DNA of 56,040 bases, taken from assembly GCF_000421665.1 (NCBI RefSeq), contig NZ_ATXL01000009.1:1-56040 (forward strand), in the 5' to 3' direction. The notes under the pieces are model-generated. The model was not told where the DNA came from. It searched no databases and worked only from the letters and a program-made list of their open reading frames with translations. This DNA comes from Bavariicoccus seileri WCC 4188. GTDB lineage: Bacteria > Bacillota > Bacilli > Lactobacillales > Aerococcaceae. This document shows, one piece after another, positions 1 through 10,811 of this stretch; the stretch's first letter is position 1; each line of letters begins with the position of its first letter. The position numbers were made by a program, and so were the translations under genes.

Positions 1-255
1 CTCATGGCCATACCGTTGGTAGGTCTTTTTCATGATATTTAACTCTTCTTCAGTGTGTTGATTGGGATGTGAGTGGGGCTTTGTACTCTTATTTCTTAAA
101 CTATCCCATGTCCCATCATAGTTGTCTCTCCAACGTTTGACTTGCATCCGATTTGTGTGATATTTGCGTGCAGCCTTGGCATTATTATCATGTTTAACCG
201 CATAATCAACGACTTTCTTTCTGTATCGCATTTCTTCTGTTATAATATTCTTCAT
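1..255 (-). CDS. IS transposase, N-terminal part (cut by window edge)
   Basis: The reading frame starts at ATG 253-255, preceded by AGGAAAG, and stays open for 85 codons to the edge. The visible protein is basic and reads as a helix-turn-helix DNA-binding head: MRYRKKVVDYAVKH, AARKYHTNRMQVKRW, then a PHSHPNQHTEEE linker. This layout is typical of IS481/IS3-type DDE transposases, whose catalytic core would lie outside the window. Whether the element is intact cannot be judged. It sits just downstream of the groESL terminator. The family is inferred from pattern only. Confidence 0.7.
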   Translation of the reverse strand, partial: MKNIITEEMRYRKKVVDYAVKHDNNAKAARKYHTNRMQVKRWRDNYDGTWDSLRNKSTKPHSHPNQHTEEELNIMKKTYQRYGHE

Positions 256-440
256 AGGGGAAGCTTTCCTTTCTGTGGTGTGGTAATTACAGTATAGCAG
301 AAGCTTCCTCTATTTTTTTATTTTCATGTAACACATGTATTGTAACCTTACACATTTCTGACGACTCTAATCCTTGAACGCCATATTTCAACTAATCCCA
401 TAAGCTAGCTTTGTCCTAGGTCATATCTCAAAGGTTGAAA

Positions 441-470
441 AAGGATGTGATTTGTTTAAATCACATCCTT
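441..470 (-). terminator. Rho-independent terminator of groESL
   Basis: A perfect 13-bp inverted repeat (441-453 with 458-470, loop GTTT) is followed on the minus strand by a T run. It lies about 50 nt past the groEL stop codon. The rest of 256-521 is intergenic, and no gene is seen there. Confidence 0.85.
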
Positions 471-521
471 CCATAGGGTTCACCTATTAACCGTATTTAC
501 TTATTAACTAGTAGGCTAGTC

Positions 522-2201
<1,680 letters not shown>

Positions 2202-2209
2202 CTACCGCT

Positions 2210-2473
2210 TTATTCTACGACTGCAATAATGTCTTTCGTTTTGATGACAAGGAAATCTTCGCCCTTATCAGATACTTCAGTAGCTGCATAAGTTTCATAG
2301 ATAACTTTATCGCCTACTTTGACATCTACCTCTTCTTCTTGCTTGTCGCTGATTGCAACAACTTCTCCAATATTAGATTTTTCTTTTGCTGATGTTGGCA
2401 ATACAAATCCTCCAACAGTCTTTTCTTCTTCGACCGCCTTTAAAACGGCACGATTATTTAATGGTTTTAACAT
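2210..2473 (-). CDS. groES: Co-chaperonin GroES (10 kDa)
   Basis: 87-residue lid of the GroEL chamber. The sequence begins MLKPLNNRAVLKAVEEEK, includes the mobile-loop segment TVGGFVLPTSAKEKSN, and ends KTKDIIAVVE as usual for the family. The start at 2473 follows TTTGGAGGCG. It is the first gene of the operon and is transcribed from the promoter at 2546-2574, with the CIRCE element in its leader. Confidence 0.98.
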   Translation of the reverse strand: MLKPLNNRAVLKAVEEEKTVGGFVLPTSAKEKSNIGEVVAISDKQEEEVDVKVGDKVIYETYAATEVSDKGEDFLVIKTKDIIAVVE

Positions 2474-2507
2474 GATGTCGCCTCCAAATAAATTTCGTTT
2501 CATTAAG

Positions 2508-2534
2508 TTAGCACTCAAAACCATCGATTGCTAA
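2508..2534. promoter_or_regulatory. CIRCE operator (HrcA binding site)
   Basis: TTAGCACTC, nine bases, then GATTGCTAA. This matches the CIRCE consensus TTAGCACTC-N9-GAGTGCTAA with one mismatch in the second arm. It lies just downstream of the groES promoter -10 box, where HrcA repression is known to act in Firmicutes. hrcA itself is not in the window. Confidence 0.93.
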
Positions 2535-2545
2535 CTCCAAGAATA

Positions 2546-2574
2546 ATAGTAACCAATTTTGACCAATGATGCAA
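2546..2574 (-). promoter_or_regulatory. groESL sigma-A type promoter
   Basis: On the minus strand: -35 TTGCAT (2569-2574), 17-nt spacer, -10 TACTAT (2546-2551). The CIRCE operator begins 11 nt downstream of the -10 box. Confidence 0.75.
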
Positions 2575-2661
2575 GTAGAACGATAACGATTTTACGAATC
2601 TTTTTCAATTCAGCCACTCTGTTTCCAGATAGGCCACTATGTGCTACTATATAAGAAAGAA

Positions 2662-2692
2662 GGAGCTGTGACAAAGGTTTTGTCGCAGCTCC
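2662..2692 (-). terminator. Terminator downstream of rex
   Basis: Inverted repeat GGAGCTG(T/C)GACAAA around a short loop, followed on the minus strand by CTTCTTTCTTAT. It lies 57 nt past the rex stop, separating rex from groESL. Confidence 0.75.
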
Positions 2693-2748
2693 AACTCATC
2701 TAGATTTTACTATTAAATTTTAATCATTGAGTGCTTTTATGAGTGATT

Positions 2749-3417
2749 TTATTGAGCATCATCAGAAGAAGGGTTATCTTGATGAAGGCTATTATTTGAA
2801 TTCAAGAAATAGATCAATGTTTGGAGTTCATTCGTTAAATCCACGTTTTGAACATGAATTCCTTTCGGAACGGCTAATCTGATTGGTGTAAAATTAAGAA
2901 TTCCCTTAATACCGCTGTCGATCAATTTATCAGCCATATCTTGTGCCACTTCTTGCGGTACAGTTAATATAGCAACTTCGATCTGTTGTTGCTCTAATTG
3001 TTCTTTAAGCTCATCCATCCCGTAGATTGGCACGCCACGTAAAATACGGCCGACTTTCTCATCATCGATATCGAAAGCTGCGCTGATCCTAACACTATTA
3101 CTCTTTGAGAAATTGAAGTTCAATAAGGCATGACCCAGATGACCCACACCGATCAATGCGACGTTTGTTAATCTATCTTGTGTCAATGTCTTACCAAAAA
3201 AGTCTAGTAGACTCAAGACATCATAACCATATCCACGCTTTCCTAAAGCACCAAAATAAGAAAAGTCACGTCTGATTGTTGCACTGTCTACTTTTACTGC
3301 TTCACTTAATTCACTTGAAGACACTCTATCTTTACCTGCATCATGCAAAAACCGTAAATATCGGTGGTAAATCGGCAATCGCTTCGCAGTTGCCTTTGGA
3401 ATTTGAGGTTGTTTCAT
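2749..3417 (-). CDS. rex: Redox-sensing transcriptional repressor Rex
   Basis: 222-residue repressor that senses the NADH/NAD+ ratio and controls fermentation and respiration genes. An N-terminal winged helix ([22 protein letters not shown], about residues 44-65) precedes a Rossmann fold with GVGHLG at 90-95 and the conserved [10 protein letters not shown] segment. The start at 3417 follows AAAGGAGATAAATTG; the longer frame has no ribosome site. It lies between ydiF (divergent) and groESL, as in Bacillus. ldh in this window is a plausible target, but I found no clean Rex palindrome at its promoter. Confidence 0.95.
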   Translation of the reverse strand: MKQPQIPKATAKRLPIYHRYLRFLHDAGKDRVSSSELSEAVKVDSATIRRDFSYFGALGKRGYGYDVLSLLDFFGKTLTQDRLTNVALIGVGHLGHALLNFNFSKSNSVRISAAFDIDDEKVGRILRGVPIYGMDELKEQLEQQQIEVAILTVPQEVAQDMADKLIDSGIKGILNFTPIRLAVPKGIHVQNVDLTNELQTLIYFLNSNNSLHQDNPSSDDAQ

Positions 3418-3485
3418 CAATTTATCTCCTTTATAATATCTTTCACAATTGGAATAATTCACAATTCTATTGTTGTTCGAAATTC

Positions 3486-3516
3486 ATTATACCAAAAAAG
3501 CCTTGATAATAAACAA
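3486..3516 (-). promoter_or_regulatory. Probable rex promoter
   Basis: Minus-strand -10 TATAAT at 3486-3491 (GGTATAATG) with only a weak -35 (TTGTTT, 19-nt spacing). The leader that follows contains two TTGTGAA half-sites (3442-3448 and 3458-3464 on the complement). Confidence 0.5.
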
Positions 3517-3657
3517 TCTTAAAACTTGTTTTTTCACAAAAGTTTATAAATAACGCGCATTCTTACAAAAAGATTGCTCACCTGAACATTGTTGAGCAAA
3601 TAACGTTTTCATTATTATTTTCAACAACTACTTATTGTCACAAAGGAGATCATTTTA

Positions 3658-5607
3658 ATGATTGAACTACAAGCAGCAAAAATTGCCCGAAATTTTGGAG
3701 CCGAGCTTCTGTTTGAAGACATTTCCCTCCAGATTCAGACGCACGATCGTGTTGGTCTATTAGGGCGAAACGGAACTGGAAAGTCTACCATTTTAAAAAT
3801 ATTGGCCGGAATCGAGAAACCGGATGCGGGTCAAGTCAGTTTAGCTAGAGATAAACAAGTTGGCTATCTCGACCAATATGCCCTGCAAAAAAGCCATCGC
3901 ACAATTTGGGATGAAATGCTGTCATGTTTTGATAAAGAGCGTGGTCTTTTAGCAGCACATGATCGTACTGCCCAAAAAATTGCTTCATCAAGTACTATGG
4001 TAGATGAAGCTCTCTACCAAGAATTGCTAATGGAACTAGACTCCTTGCAACAGCAAATTGACTTAACAGATGCTTATAACTATGAAGCCGAGATCAAAAT
4101 CGTCTTGAACGGCTTCAGATTTTTTCAAGAGGACTATGACAGGTCAATCACCACCTTATCTGGGGGACAACAGACTAGGCTTGCACTTGCTAAATTACTC
4201 CTTCAAAAACCTGATATCTTAATTCTAGACGAACCGACGAACCACTTGGATATTGAAACATTAGCATGGTTAGAGAACTACTTGATTACCCGTAGAACCA
4301 CTCTGATTGTTGTGAGCCATGACCAATATTTTCTGGATAAGATCTGTACAAAAATCTATGAATTATCGCCAAATCACTTAGAGTTTTATAATGGGAATTA
4401 CTCTTTTTATCTCAAAGAAAGAGTGACACGCTATGAGACCCGTCTCAAGGCTTTTGATAAGCAGCAAAAAGAAATAGCAAAACTTGAGGACTTCGTAGCT
4501 AAAAATATCGTCAGAGCCAGCACCACAAAAAGAGCCCAAAGCCGCCGGAAACAACTTGAAAAAATGGACCGCCTTGAAAGACCCAAGCAAAACAAACGTG
4601 ACATGCATCTTCAATTTAGCACTATAGAGGATAGTGGCAAAGATGTGTTGTCTTTACAAGACTTAAGTATTGGCTACGATCATCCACTTGCTACAGACAT
4701 CGAACTCGAATTAACAAGACAAGAAGCTATTGCCATTGTCGGCCCTAATGGTATTGGAAAATCGACTTTATTAAAAACGATACTTGGCAAAATACCACCG
4801 ATATATGGAGAAATTCGAGTAGGAACAAAGGTATCGTTCGGATATTATGATCAACAGCAACAAAGTTTGACGGCGAAAAAAACGATTTTAGCGGAATTAT
4901 GGGACGGCCATCCTACACTTCCTGAAGAAGCTATTCGAACGTTATTAGGGAGTTTCTTGTTCAGCGGCGAGGATGTCTTAAAGACAATTGGTCAGCTCAG
5001 CGGTGGCGAACGTGCTCGTGTCTCTTTAGCAAAGCTAGCTTTAGATCATGACAATACCCTTTTACTAGATGAACCAACAAACCACTTGGATATAGATAGT
5101 AAAGAAGTTCTTGAAGATGCCTTACAATCATTTGACGGCACGCTCCTATTTGTGTCGCATGACCGTTTCTTCATCAATCAGATAGCCACTAGTATCCTAG
5201 AATTAGATGGGACTAGCTCGCGATTATACCCAGGTGATTTCGATTATTACCAAGAGAAAAAGGCAGAAGAAAAAGCTATTGCAGAGTTATTGGAAGAAGA
5301 GAAGGCAAAGAACAACCCTATTTCCGACACCACCTTAACGACAAACGAACAAGATTTTCAAGACCAAAAGAAGAAAGCACGGGCTGAGCGACAACTGAAA
5401 CGAAGACTTGCTAGTGTGGAAGAGGCCTTAGAGGCCATACAGACTGAGAAGACAGCAATCCACTTAGACCTTGAGAATCCTGACACCTACACAGACGCTG
5501 AAAAAATGAAATCATTGCAAGCAGACCTTTCTACCCTAGACAAAAAAGAAGCCCAACTCGAAGAAGAGTGGACTACTATTGGAATGGAACTTGAAGAGTG
5601 GCAATAG
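3658..5607 (+). CDS. ydiF: ABC-F family ATPase, YdiF-like
   Basis: 649-residue soluble protein with two ABC domains and no membrane segments, the layout of ABC-F ribosome-associated factors. Walker A is GRNGTGKST (36-44) in the first domain and GPNGIGKST in the second. The signatures are LSGGQQTRL and LSGGERARV, each with LLDEPTNHLDI. A Lys/Arg-rich linker lies between the domains, and the C-terminus (about 540-649) is a charged coiled coil. ATG follows CAAAGGAGATC. B. subtilis ydiF occupies the same place between rex and tsaD. A role in rescuing stalled ribosomes is known for relatives; drug resistance is not indicated. Confidence 0.9.
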   Translation: MIELQAAKIARNFGAELLFEDISLQIQTHDRVGLLGRNGTGKSTILKILAGIEKPDAGQVSLARDKQVGYLDQYALQKSHRTIWDEMLSCFDKERGLLAAHDRTAQKIASSSTMVDEALYQELLMELDSLQQQIDLTDAYNYEAEIKIVLNGFRFFQEDYDRSITTLSGGQQTRLALAKLLLQKPDILILDEPTNHLDIETLAWLENYLITRRTTLIVVSHDQYFLDKICTKIYELSPNHLEFYNGNYSFYLKERVTRYETRLKAFDKQQKEIAKLEDFVAKNIVRASTTKRAQSRRKQLEKMDRLERPKQNKRDMHLQFSTIEDSGKDVLSLQDLSIGYDHPLATDIELELTRQEAIAIVGPNGIGKSTLLKTILGKIPPIYGEIRVGTKVSFGYYDQQQQSLTAKKTILAELWDGHPTLPEEAIRTLLGSFLFSGEDVLKTIGQLSGGERARVSLAKLALDHDNTLLLDEPTNHLDIDSKEVLEDALQSFDGTLLFVSHDRFFINQIATSILELDGTSSRLYPGDFDYYQEKKAEEKAIAELLEEEKAKNNPISDTTLTTNEQDFQDQKKKARAERQLKRRLASVEEALEAIQTEKTAIHLDLENPDTYTDAEKMKSLQADLSTLDKKEAQLEEEWTTIGMELEEWQ

Positions 5608-5623
5608 CCTCTCTTCTTTTTTT
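5594..5623 (+). terminator. Terminator overlapping the ydiF stop codon
   Basis: AAGAGTGGC (5594-5602), loop AATA, GCCTCTCTT (5607-5615), one mismatch, then CTTTTTTTC. The TAG stop (5605-5607) lies in the loop and the descending arm. Confidence 0.75.
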
Positions 5624-5679
5624 CTTTGTAATTCTAGATTAGCATTTAATCGACACTTTTAGAAAAAAACCGAACGACA

Positions 5680-6699
5680 TCAGCCTAAAGGAAGATCTAT
5701 ATCCCAACCAGGATAAGCATTTAAGTCAAGAGAGGTTACTAGTCCTTTTTGATAGTAATAATAAGCGGCTAATCCAATCATCGCTGCGTTGTCTCCACAC
5801 AGTTCAAAAGGTGGAATCAACAACTCTACTGGTTTTGTTAGCTGAGTCACTGCTTGCTTTAAGGCTGATCTCAAGCCTTTATTGGCCGCAACCCCACCCG
5901 CAAGTATCAACTGTTTAGAGGGATATTCTTCCAAAGCTTTGACCGTTTTTGTCACAAGAACCGATACAGCAGCGGCTTGGAAACTTGCCGCGACATCAGC
6001 CGGATCTAGTTCTTCCTGCTTTTGCTTAGCATTATGGATGCGATTGATAACGGAACTTTTCAGACCACTGAACGAAAAATCGAAATTATCTTCTTTGATC
6101 ATAGCACGAGGAAAATCAAAAACATCCTGTCCAACAGCTGCTAATTCATCCATTTTCTTACCACCTGGGTAAGGCAATCCTAACACGCGTCCAATTTTAT
6201 CGTAGGCTTCTCCTACTGCATCATCTCTCGTATCGCCAATCACTTCAAACTGTAAATGATCCGTCATATGAACCAGTTGGGTATGTCCGCCACTAACAAT
6301 AAGGGCCATCAGCGGGAACTCTAGTGGCTTAATCGCATTATTGGCGTAAATATGCCCCGCCATGTGATTGACAGCAATCAGCGGTTTTTGATGTGCAAAT
6401 GCAAGTGTCTTAGCAGCAGTAATACCAATCAGCAAGGCCCCAACTAAACCCGGTCCTGCCGTCACAGCAATAGCATCGATGTCATCCCAGCTAGAATCGC
6501 CTTCCTCAAGTGCTAGATCGATTACAGGATTGATGCTATTAATATGATGGCGACTTGCCACCTCAGGGACCACGCCTCCAAACCGTTTATGAGAAGCGAT
6601 TTGACTCGCCACTATATTGCTTTTGATAAGTGTTCCATCATCGACGATGGCAGCGCTTGTTTCATCGCAACTTGTCTCAATGGCTAATATTCGTGTCAT
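5680..6699 (-). CDS. tsaD: tRNA N6-threonylcarbamoyladenosine synthase subunit TsaD
   Basis: 339-residue catalytic subunit that transfers threonylcarbamoyl to A37 of ANN-reading tRNAs, working with TsaB (in this cluster) and TsaE (not in the window). It shows the ASKHA ATPase fold, the metal-binding HMAGH (His112, His116), SGGHTQLV and [10 protein letters not shown]. The start at 6699 follows AGGAGTTTAAAGAAGAA; the longer frame would read through the end of the acetyltransferase gene. It overlaps that gene by 23 nt, so the two are probably translated together. Confidence 0.96.
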   Translation of the reverse strand: MTRILAIETSCDETSAAIVDDGTLIKSNIVASQIASHKRFGGVVPEVASRHHINSINPVIDLALEEGDSSWDDIDAIAVTAGPGLVGALLIGITAAKTLAFAHQKPLIAVNHMAGHIYANNAIKPLEFPLMALIVSGGHTQLVHMTDHLQFEVIGDTRDDAVGEAYDKIGRVLGLPYPGGKKMDELAAVGQDVFDFPRAMIKEDNFDFSFSGLKSSVINRIHNAKQKQEELDPADVAASFQAAAVSVLVTKTVKALEEYPSKQLILAGGVAANKGLRSALKQAVTQLTKPVELLIPPFELCGDNAAMIGLAAYYYYQKGLVTSLDLNAYPGWDIDLPLG

Positions 6700-7759
6700 T
6701 TTCTTCTTTAAACTCCTTGACCATGATAAGAGCATCGTCATCAGGTTTACTATAATAGTTTTCTCTAATCCCTGCCACAACAAAACCCGTTCTATCATAT
6801 AATTTTTTTGCTTTTTGATTCTCTTTTCTAACTTCTAGAGTCACTTTAACAATACCGTGAGCTACAAGACGTTTTAAACTCTCTTGCAGTAAGTTTTTTC
6901 CAATCCCTGTTTGTTGATAATCCGGTAATACCACAATCATTAGTAATTCAGCCTCTTTTGGAAGCACTTGAAAACCAGCCCATCCTACCAAGTTATCGTC
7001 CACATACCATCCAAAATAATAACTAGTTGCAAGGCGCCTGTTTGATGCGATATCCTTTAACGACCATGGCGCCCTTTCAAAACTAAGCGTCATAATCTGG
7101 TAGAGTCTATCGCTTGGAACAGTTTGAACCAATTGTTTTAGTTGTTGGGTAGGTTGTTTAAAATATCTAATCATAAAAAAGGCTGCTTCTTTTGTTGCAC
7201 GGTAGTAGTTTGGGATAATGTGTGTCAGTTTAAAGCCGTAACTCATGTACAACTTATGAGCCTTGACATTTCCAACACGACATTCAAGGACCATTCGCTT
7301 AGCACCATGATCAAGGGCATGTTGGATAGCACGGTTCATCAAGAGCAAACTCCATTGCTTGCCTTGTTGGTCAGGGATAACTGCAATTTGGGTCAGGTGA
7401 GCTTCGTCATTGTCTAACCGCACTCCCACGTAACCAATTGCTTGTCGTGAGCGGTTTTCAAGTAGATAATAACAAGTATTCGCCCGTTTGGTATCATAGT
7501 TAAATCCAGTTATCCCCCAAGGCCCTTTTCCTTCATACGCTAATGTTTCTATGGCGACTAACGTTTTGATATCAGATGGCTTTATCCTCCGAATTAGGAC
7601 TTCTTGATCCTTATACTGTAGCCGCTCTTCAAAATAAGGGTACTGGTCAAGCGTCACCGGACTTCCCACTTCTTCCACCTTATCTTCAATGATCCTTTTC
7701 AGTTGATAGACTTTTTCCTTAAATGTATGCCACATAATCATCAGCACTCGTTTTCTCAT
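6677..7759 (-). CDS. rimI: RimI-type N-acetyltransferase with two fused GNAT domains
   Basis: The place between tsaB and tsaD is that of RimI, which acetylates the N-terminal Ala of ribosomal protein S18, but this protein is about twice the usual 150 residues. Domain 1 (about 54-200) has the GNAT fold segments [16 protein letters not shown] and [18 protein letters not shown], with a degenerate CoA loop. Domain 2 (about 208-345) has a proper loop, QQTGIG, then [18 protein letters not shown]. Domain 2 is the better RimI match. The start is uncertain: 7759, 7741 and 7735 are all possible, inside the tsaB 3' end, with weak ribosome sites. Confidence 0.85.
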   Translation of the reverse strand: MRKRVLMIMWHTFKEKVYQLKRIIEDKVEEVGSPVTLDQYPYFEERLQYKDQEVLIRRIKPSDIKTLVAIETLAYEGKGPWGITGFNYDTKRANTCYYLLENRSRQAIGYVGVRLDNDEAHLTQIAVIPDQQGKQWSLLLMNRAIQHALDHGAKRMVLECRVGNVKAHKLYMSYGFKLTHIIPNYYRATKEAAFFMIRYFKQPTQQLKQLVQTVPSDRLYQIMTLSFERAPWSLKDIASNRRLATSYYFGWYVDDNLVGWAGFQVLPKEAELLMIVVLPDYQQTGIGKNLLQESLKRLVAHGIVKVTLEVRKENQKAKKLYDRTGFVVAGIRENYYSKPDDDALIMVKEFKEENDTNISH

Positions 7760-8438
7760 CGGGATGCTCTTTTAACCAGTTTTCTTCTGCTTCGACCCGT
7801 TTCAGATAGTGAGGTTCAAAATCTTTAGGAGCAATTGGTACTACCTGTTGCGCTAGTTCCGCTAATTTAACAGCATTTGGTAGGCTATCTGTTGGACTGA
7901 GATGGGGTTGCCCCTTAAATAAGTCTTGATTATCACCAATAAATAAAAGCTGTTCATCATGTACGGCTTCTTTAACGCTACTAATCCATTCGTCACAAGC
8001 AACGTAGCAATCGTTCAATACCGGTAGAAGGCTATTGTTCTCATAGCGGTAGGCTCCTGAAAAAACTGCTTTTCTTCTAGCATCGATGTAAGGGATGATC
8101 ACTCCATCAAAATCTGAAGAAACATTTTTTGCCAATACCTGCAAACTTGAGACAGCTCGTAAGGGGAGATTCAATGTCTCTCCCAACACTTTAGCGGTTG
8201 TCCCACCGATTCGAACGCCCGTATAGGAGCCCGGTCCCTCTGCTATCGCAACCTCTGTCAAATCTTTTGGTTGCCACCCTGCCAACCTCATCAATTGGAC
8301 AATTGCAGGCATCAATTGCCTAGAATGTTGTAACCGTGAGGTCACTGTGACAGTTGCTACTGGAAAACCCTCGTCTCCATATAGTGCCACACTCATCGTT
8401 TTTCCTGAAGTCTCGATTGCTAACCCTTGTGTCCCCAT
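7719..8438 (-). CDS. tsaB: tRNA threonylcarbamoyladenosine dimerization protein TsaB
   Basis: 239-residue partner of TsaD in t6A formation. It starts MGTQGLAIETSGKTMSVAL and has the family segment AEGPGSYTGVRIG followed by LQVLAKN. ATG 8438 follows AAAGGAGTTTTCATA. It is first in the tsaB-rimI-tsaD cluster, with an extended -10 (TGCTAAAAT) just upstream. Its 3' end overlaps the acetyltransferase frame. Confidence 0.95.
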   Translation of the reverse strand: MGTQGLAIETSGKTMSVALYGDEGFPVATVTVTSRLQHSRQLMPAIVQLMRLAGWQPKDLTEVAIAEGPGSYTGVRIGGTTAKVLGETLNLPLRAVSSLQVLAKNVSSDFDGVIIPYIDARRKAVFSGAYRYENNSLLPVLNDCYVACDEWISSVKEAVHDEQLLFIGDNQDLFKGQPHLSPTDSLPNAVKLAELAQQVVPIAPKDFEPHYLKRVEAEENWLKEHPDEKTSADDYVAYI

Positions 8439-8598
8439 TATGAAAACTCCTTTATCAAGTATGCGTTCATTTTAGCATAATTTACTCACAAAAGTGATTT
8501 TATATCTCCCGACAGTGATTGAATGTGCTAGAATGTTAAAGTTACAGCTAGTAAACTGTGTACGACTAGCAAACTATACCAGAATGGAGTTGAAAAAA

Positions 8599-9507
8599 AT
8601 GTGGTTTACTTCTGCACTACTATGTTTATTATGTTGGGGGACTGCTGATTTATTTTATAAGAAAGGCTCTGCCCCGAATGACCGCCATAGTCATCTTAAA
8701 ATTGCGATAGCAGTTGGTTTAGTGATGGGTGTCCAAGCTATTTACATGTTATTATTTGTTGTTGATTCATATGACCCTATGGACCTAATCATTTATCTCC
8801 CTGTTTCCTCGATGTACATCTTATCGATGGTCATTGGCTATGTCGGACTGCGTTACTTGGAAGTGTCTCTATCGTCACCACTATCGAATACTTCAGGGGC
8901 AATAGCAGCAGTGTTAGCCTTCTTCATCATGGGTCAACGGATGAATAGCATTCAATTCATTGCAGTTATCATGATCACAGTTGGAGTCGTTTCTCTATCT
9001 TTCTTAGAAAATAGATACGCTACTGAAGAATCCGATCTCAAACAGTCACCTGAAGAACGGCATTATCGCTTGGGAGCACTTGCTCTTATTTTCCCTCTTT
9101 TATATGCCTTGATCGATTCTTTAGGCACGTTTTTAGATGGCGTCTACTTGAATGAAAATGACCCAATCTTATCCGAAGACTCTGCCTTGATCTCTTACGA
9201 ACTTACTTTCTTGATTGTCGCTATCGTGATTTTCATCTACTTATCCCTGATTAAAAAACAACGGTTTGAGATTCCTAAGGAAAAAGATAAATTCCTAGCT
9301 GCCCTATTTGAAACTATCGGACAATTCTTTTACGTTCCTGCCATGGCTAGCAATGCAATCATCGTACCACCGATGATTGCCTCTTATGCCATCGTATCTG
9401 TTCTTTTAGGACGTATCGTTTTAAAAGAAAAACTCACCAGAGCACAGTATAGTGTGATTGCCGTTATCATGGTGGCAATCGCGATGCTAGGTTTCTATGA
9501 CGGTTGA
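8599..9507 (+). CDS. EamA/DMT-family multispanning transporter
   Basis: 302-residue hydrophobic protein with about ten membrane segments in two EamA-like halves: WFTSALLCLLCWGTADLFYKK, then SSPLSNTSGAIAAVLAFFI, and in the second half GALALIFPLLYALIDS and PPMIASYAIVSVLLGRIVLKEKL. Family members export or import small metabolites; the substrate cannot be read. I chose ATG 8599 because GGAG lies 9 nt upstream and the first membrane helix starts right after it; a longer frame from 8494 has no ribosome site. It is a single gene, divergent from tsaB. Confidence 0.85.
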   Translation: MWFTSALLCLLCWGTADLFYKKGSAPNDRHSHLKIAIAVGLVMGVQAIYMLLFVVDSYDPMDLIIYLPVSSMYILSMVIGYVGLRYLEVSLSSPLSNTSGAIAAVLAFFIMGQRMNSIQFIAVIMITVGVVSLSFLENRYATEESDLKQSPEERHYRLGALALIFPLLYALIDSLGTFLDGVYLNENDPILSEDSALISYELTFLIVAIVIFIYLSLIKKQRFEIPKEKDKFLAALFETIGQFFYVPAMASNAIIVPPMIASYAIVSVLLGRIVLKEKLTRAQYSVIAVIMVAIAMLGFYDG

Positions 9508-9648
9508 GTGTTGTATTCTGAATAGAATAAGAACAAAGATTTAATAAGCGTACAAAATTAACAAAATATAGCGGAAACAAGAATTAGGATTTAACAAGAT
9601 TTAGTGGAAATAAGGAAAATAAACACAAATAACTAAAATAAGAATAAA

Positions 9649-9685
9649 AAATAGGACGTCGGGTGATAAGGCCGGCGTCCTATTT
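9649..9685. terminator. Bidirectional terminator between the transporter and the dha-methyltransferase operon
   Basis: 14-bp stem AAATAGGACG(T/C)CGG with a 9-nt loop and A/T runs on both sides. It overlaps the methyltransferase stop codon. The spacer 9508-9648 before it is A-rich with no gene. Confidence 0.85.
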
Positions 9686-10423
9686 CTTATTCTCCATAAT
9701 CATAATAAAACTATTAGCCGTCTCGTCTATTGGGCTTCCTTCCCAATTTTTCAATACAGTTATTGGAGTTAGGCCTACTGCTTCCGCCATTTTTTCGAGT
9801 TGTTTTGGCCATAAGTAATGAAGTGTCTTATGGTCACTCTCAACGACCTCAAAATACTCACGGGACAGTTGAAAGGCAAATTGGAAGGATTCAATTCGTT
9901 GCTCTTTCCTCTGATAGCGATCAAACCCCAAATATTCTGTTGAGGACTCAAAGACTGATGTTATGATTGGTTGATTTGCTTTTCTCCTAGCAAAAGTTGG
10001 AAGAGGCATTTCGATGACCACACGACCCTTAGGTTTTAAATGCTTCTGGATTGTAACTAAACACCGTTTTTGCCGTTCAATAGACTCCAAGAACGCAAAA
10101 GTATTCATAATACTATAGATTAGATCAAATTGTTGGTCTAATCTGATTGTGACCATATCTGATAGAAATGACGTCACTAAATGCTTGTCATCTTTTTCTT
10201 TTAGCCACGCCAATAGTTCAGAGTCATGATCAACACCCGTGACCCTGTACCCTTTATTTGCTAAAGGAAGTGCAATTCTACCTGTCCCAACGCCTAGTTC
10301 CAAGACATCTTTGCCGAAAGAAAGTTCTGCTAATTTGCTAACTGTTGGGTCGACAAACACGTCGTCCATCATTGGATAAATTGACTCCTCATAGACTCTA
10401 CCAGGACTTTCCCTTTCATCCAT
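9680..10423 (-). CDS. Class I SAM-dependent methyltransferase
   Basis: 247-residue cytoplasmic protein with motif I VLELGVGTGRIALPL, the acidic loop GVDHDSELL, and FDLIYSIMNTFAFL after it. The substrate is not recognisable. ATG 10423 follows AAGGA by 11 nt; the longer frame would begin at a TTG inside dhaM. It lies 7 nt after dhaM on the same strand, so it is probably the last gene of the dha transcript, an unusual companion. Confidence 0.85.
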   Translation of the reverse strand: MDERESPGRVYEESIYPMMDDVFVDPTVSKLAELSFGKDVLELGVGTGRIALPLANKGYRVTGVDHDSELLAWLKEKDDKHLVTSFLSDMVTIRLDQQFDLIYSIMNTFAFLESIERQKRCLVTIQKHLKPKGRVVIEMPLPTFARRKANQPIITSVFESSTEYLGFDRYQRKEQRIESFQFAFQLSREYFEVVESDHKTLHYLWPKQLEKMAEAVGLTPITVLKNWEGSPIDETANSFIMIMENKK

Positions 10424-10430
10424 CGAGCAA

Positions 10431-10811
10431 TTATTCCTTAACAATCAACGGTTTCAACTGTGCCTCTACCGCATCTAGACCTGTTCTTGCTTGGAGGAGC
10501 GCAGCAGCAGTGTAAGTTCCCTCAACAAATGAAGCGTCATATAGATGAATCTTTTTGTCAGACATCTCTAAGGCCATCTCTAAATTCATCTTTGCACTAC
10601 CAAGATCATAGAATGCTAATAGTTCATCTGCTGCATTGTCTTTGATAGCAGCTTCAATTTTTTCGAGGCTAGTACCTACTGAACCATCTTCCAATCCACC
10701 TGCTACAGTAATAGGAACATCTTTTGCAACAGCCTTAACTAAAGTTTCTAACCCTTCAGCTAAATGGTTGACATGGGACACGATAACGATTCCTAATTTT
10801 TGATCACTCAT
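10431..10811 (-). CDS. dhaM: Dihydroxyacetone kinase phosphoryl donor subunit DhaM (PTS EIIA-like)
   Basis: 126-residue single-domain mannose-type EIIA protein. It begins KLGIVIVSHVNHLAEG with the likely phospho-His13, and carries GGLEDGSVGTS and YDLGSAKMNLEMAL. It takes phosphate from HPr and hands it to DhaL-bound ADP. It lacks the HPr and EI domains found in E. coli DhaM, as is normal for Firmicutes. It overlaps dhaL by 8 nt. Confidence 0.94.
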   Translation of the reverse strand: MSDQKLGIVIVSHVNHLAEGLETLVKAVAKDVPITVAGGLEDGSVGTSLEKIEAAIKDNAADELLAFYDLGSAKMNLEMALEMSDKKIHLYDASFVEGTYTAAALLQARTGLDAVEAQLKPLIVKE

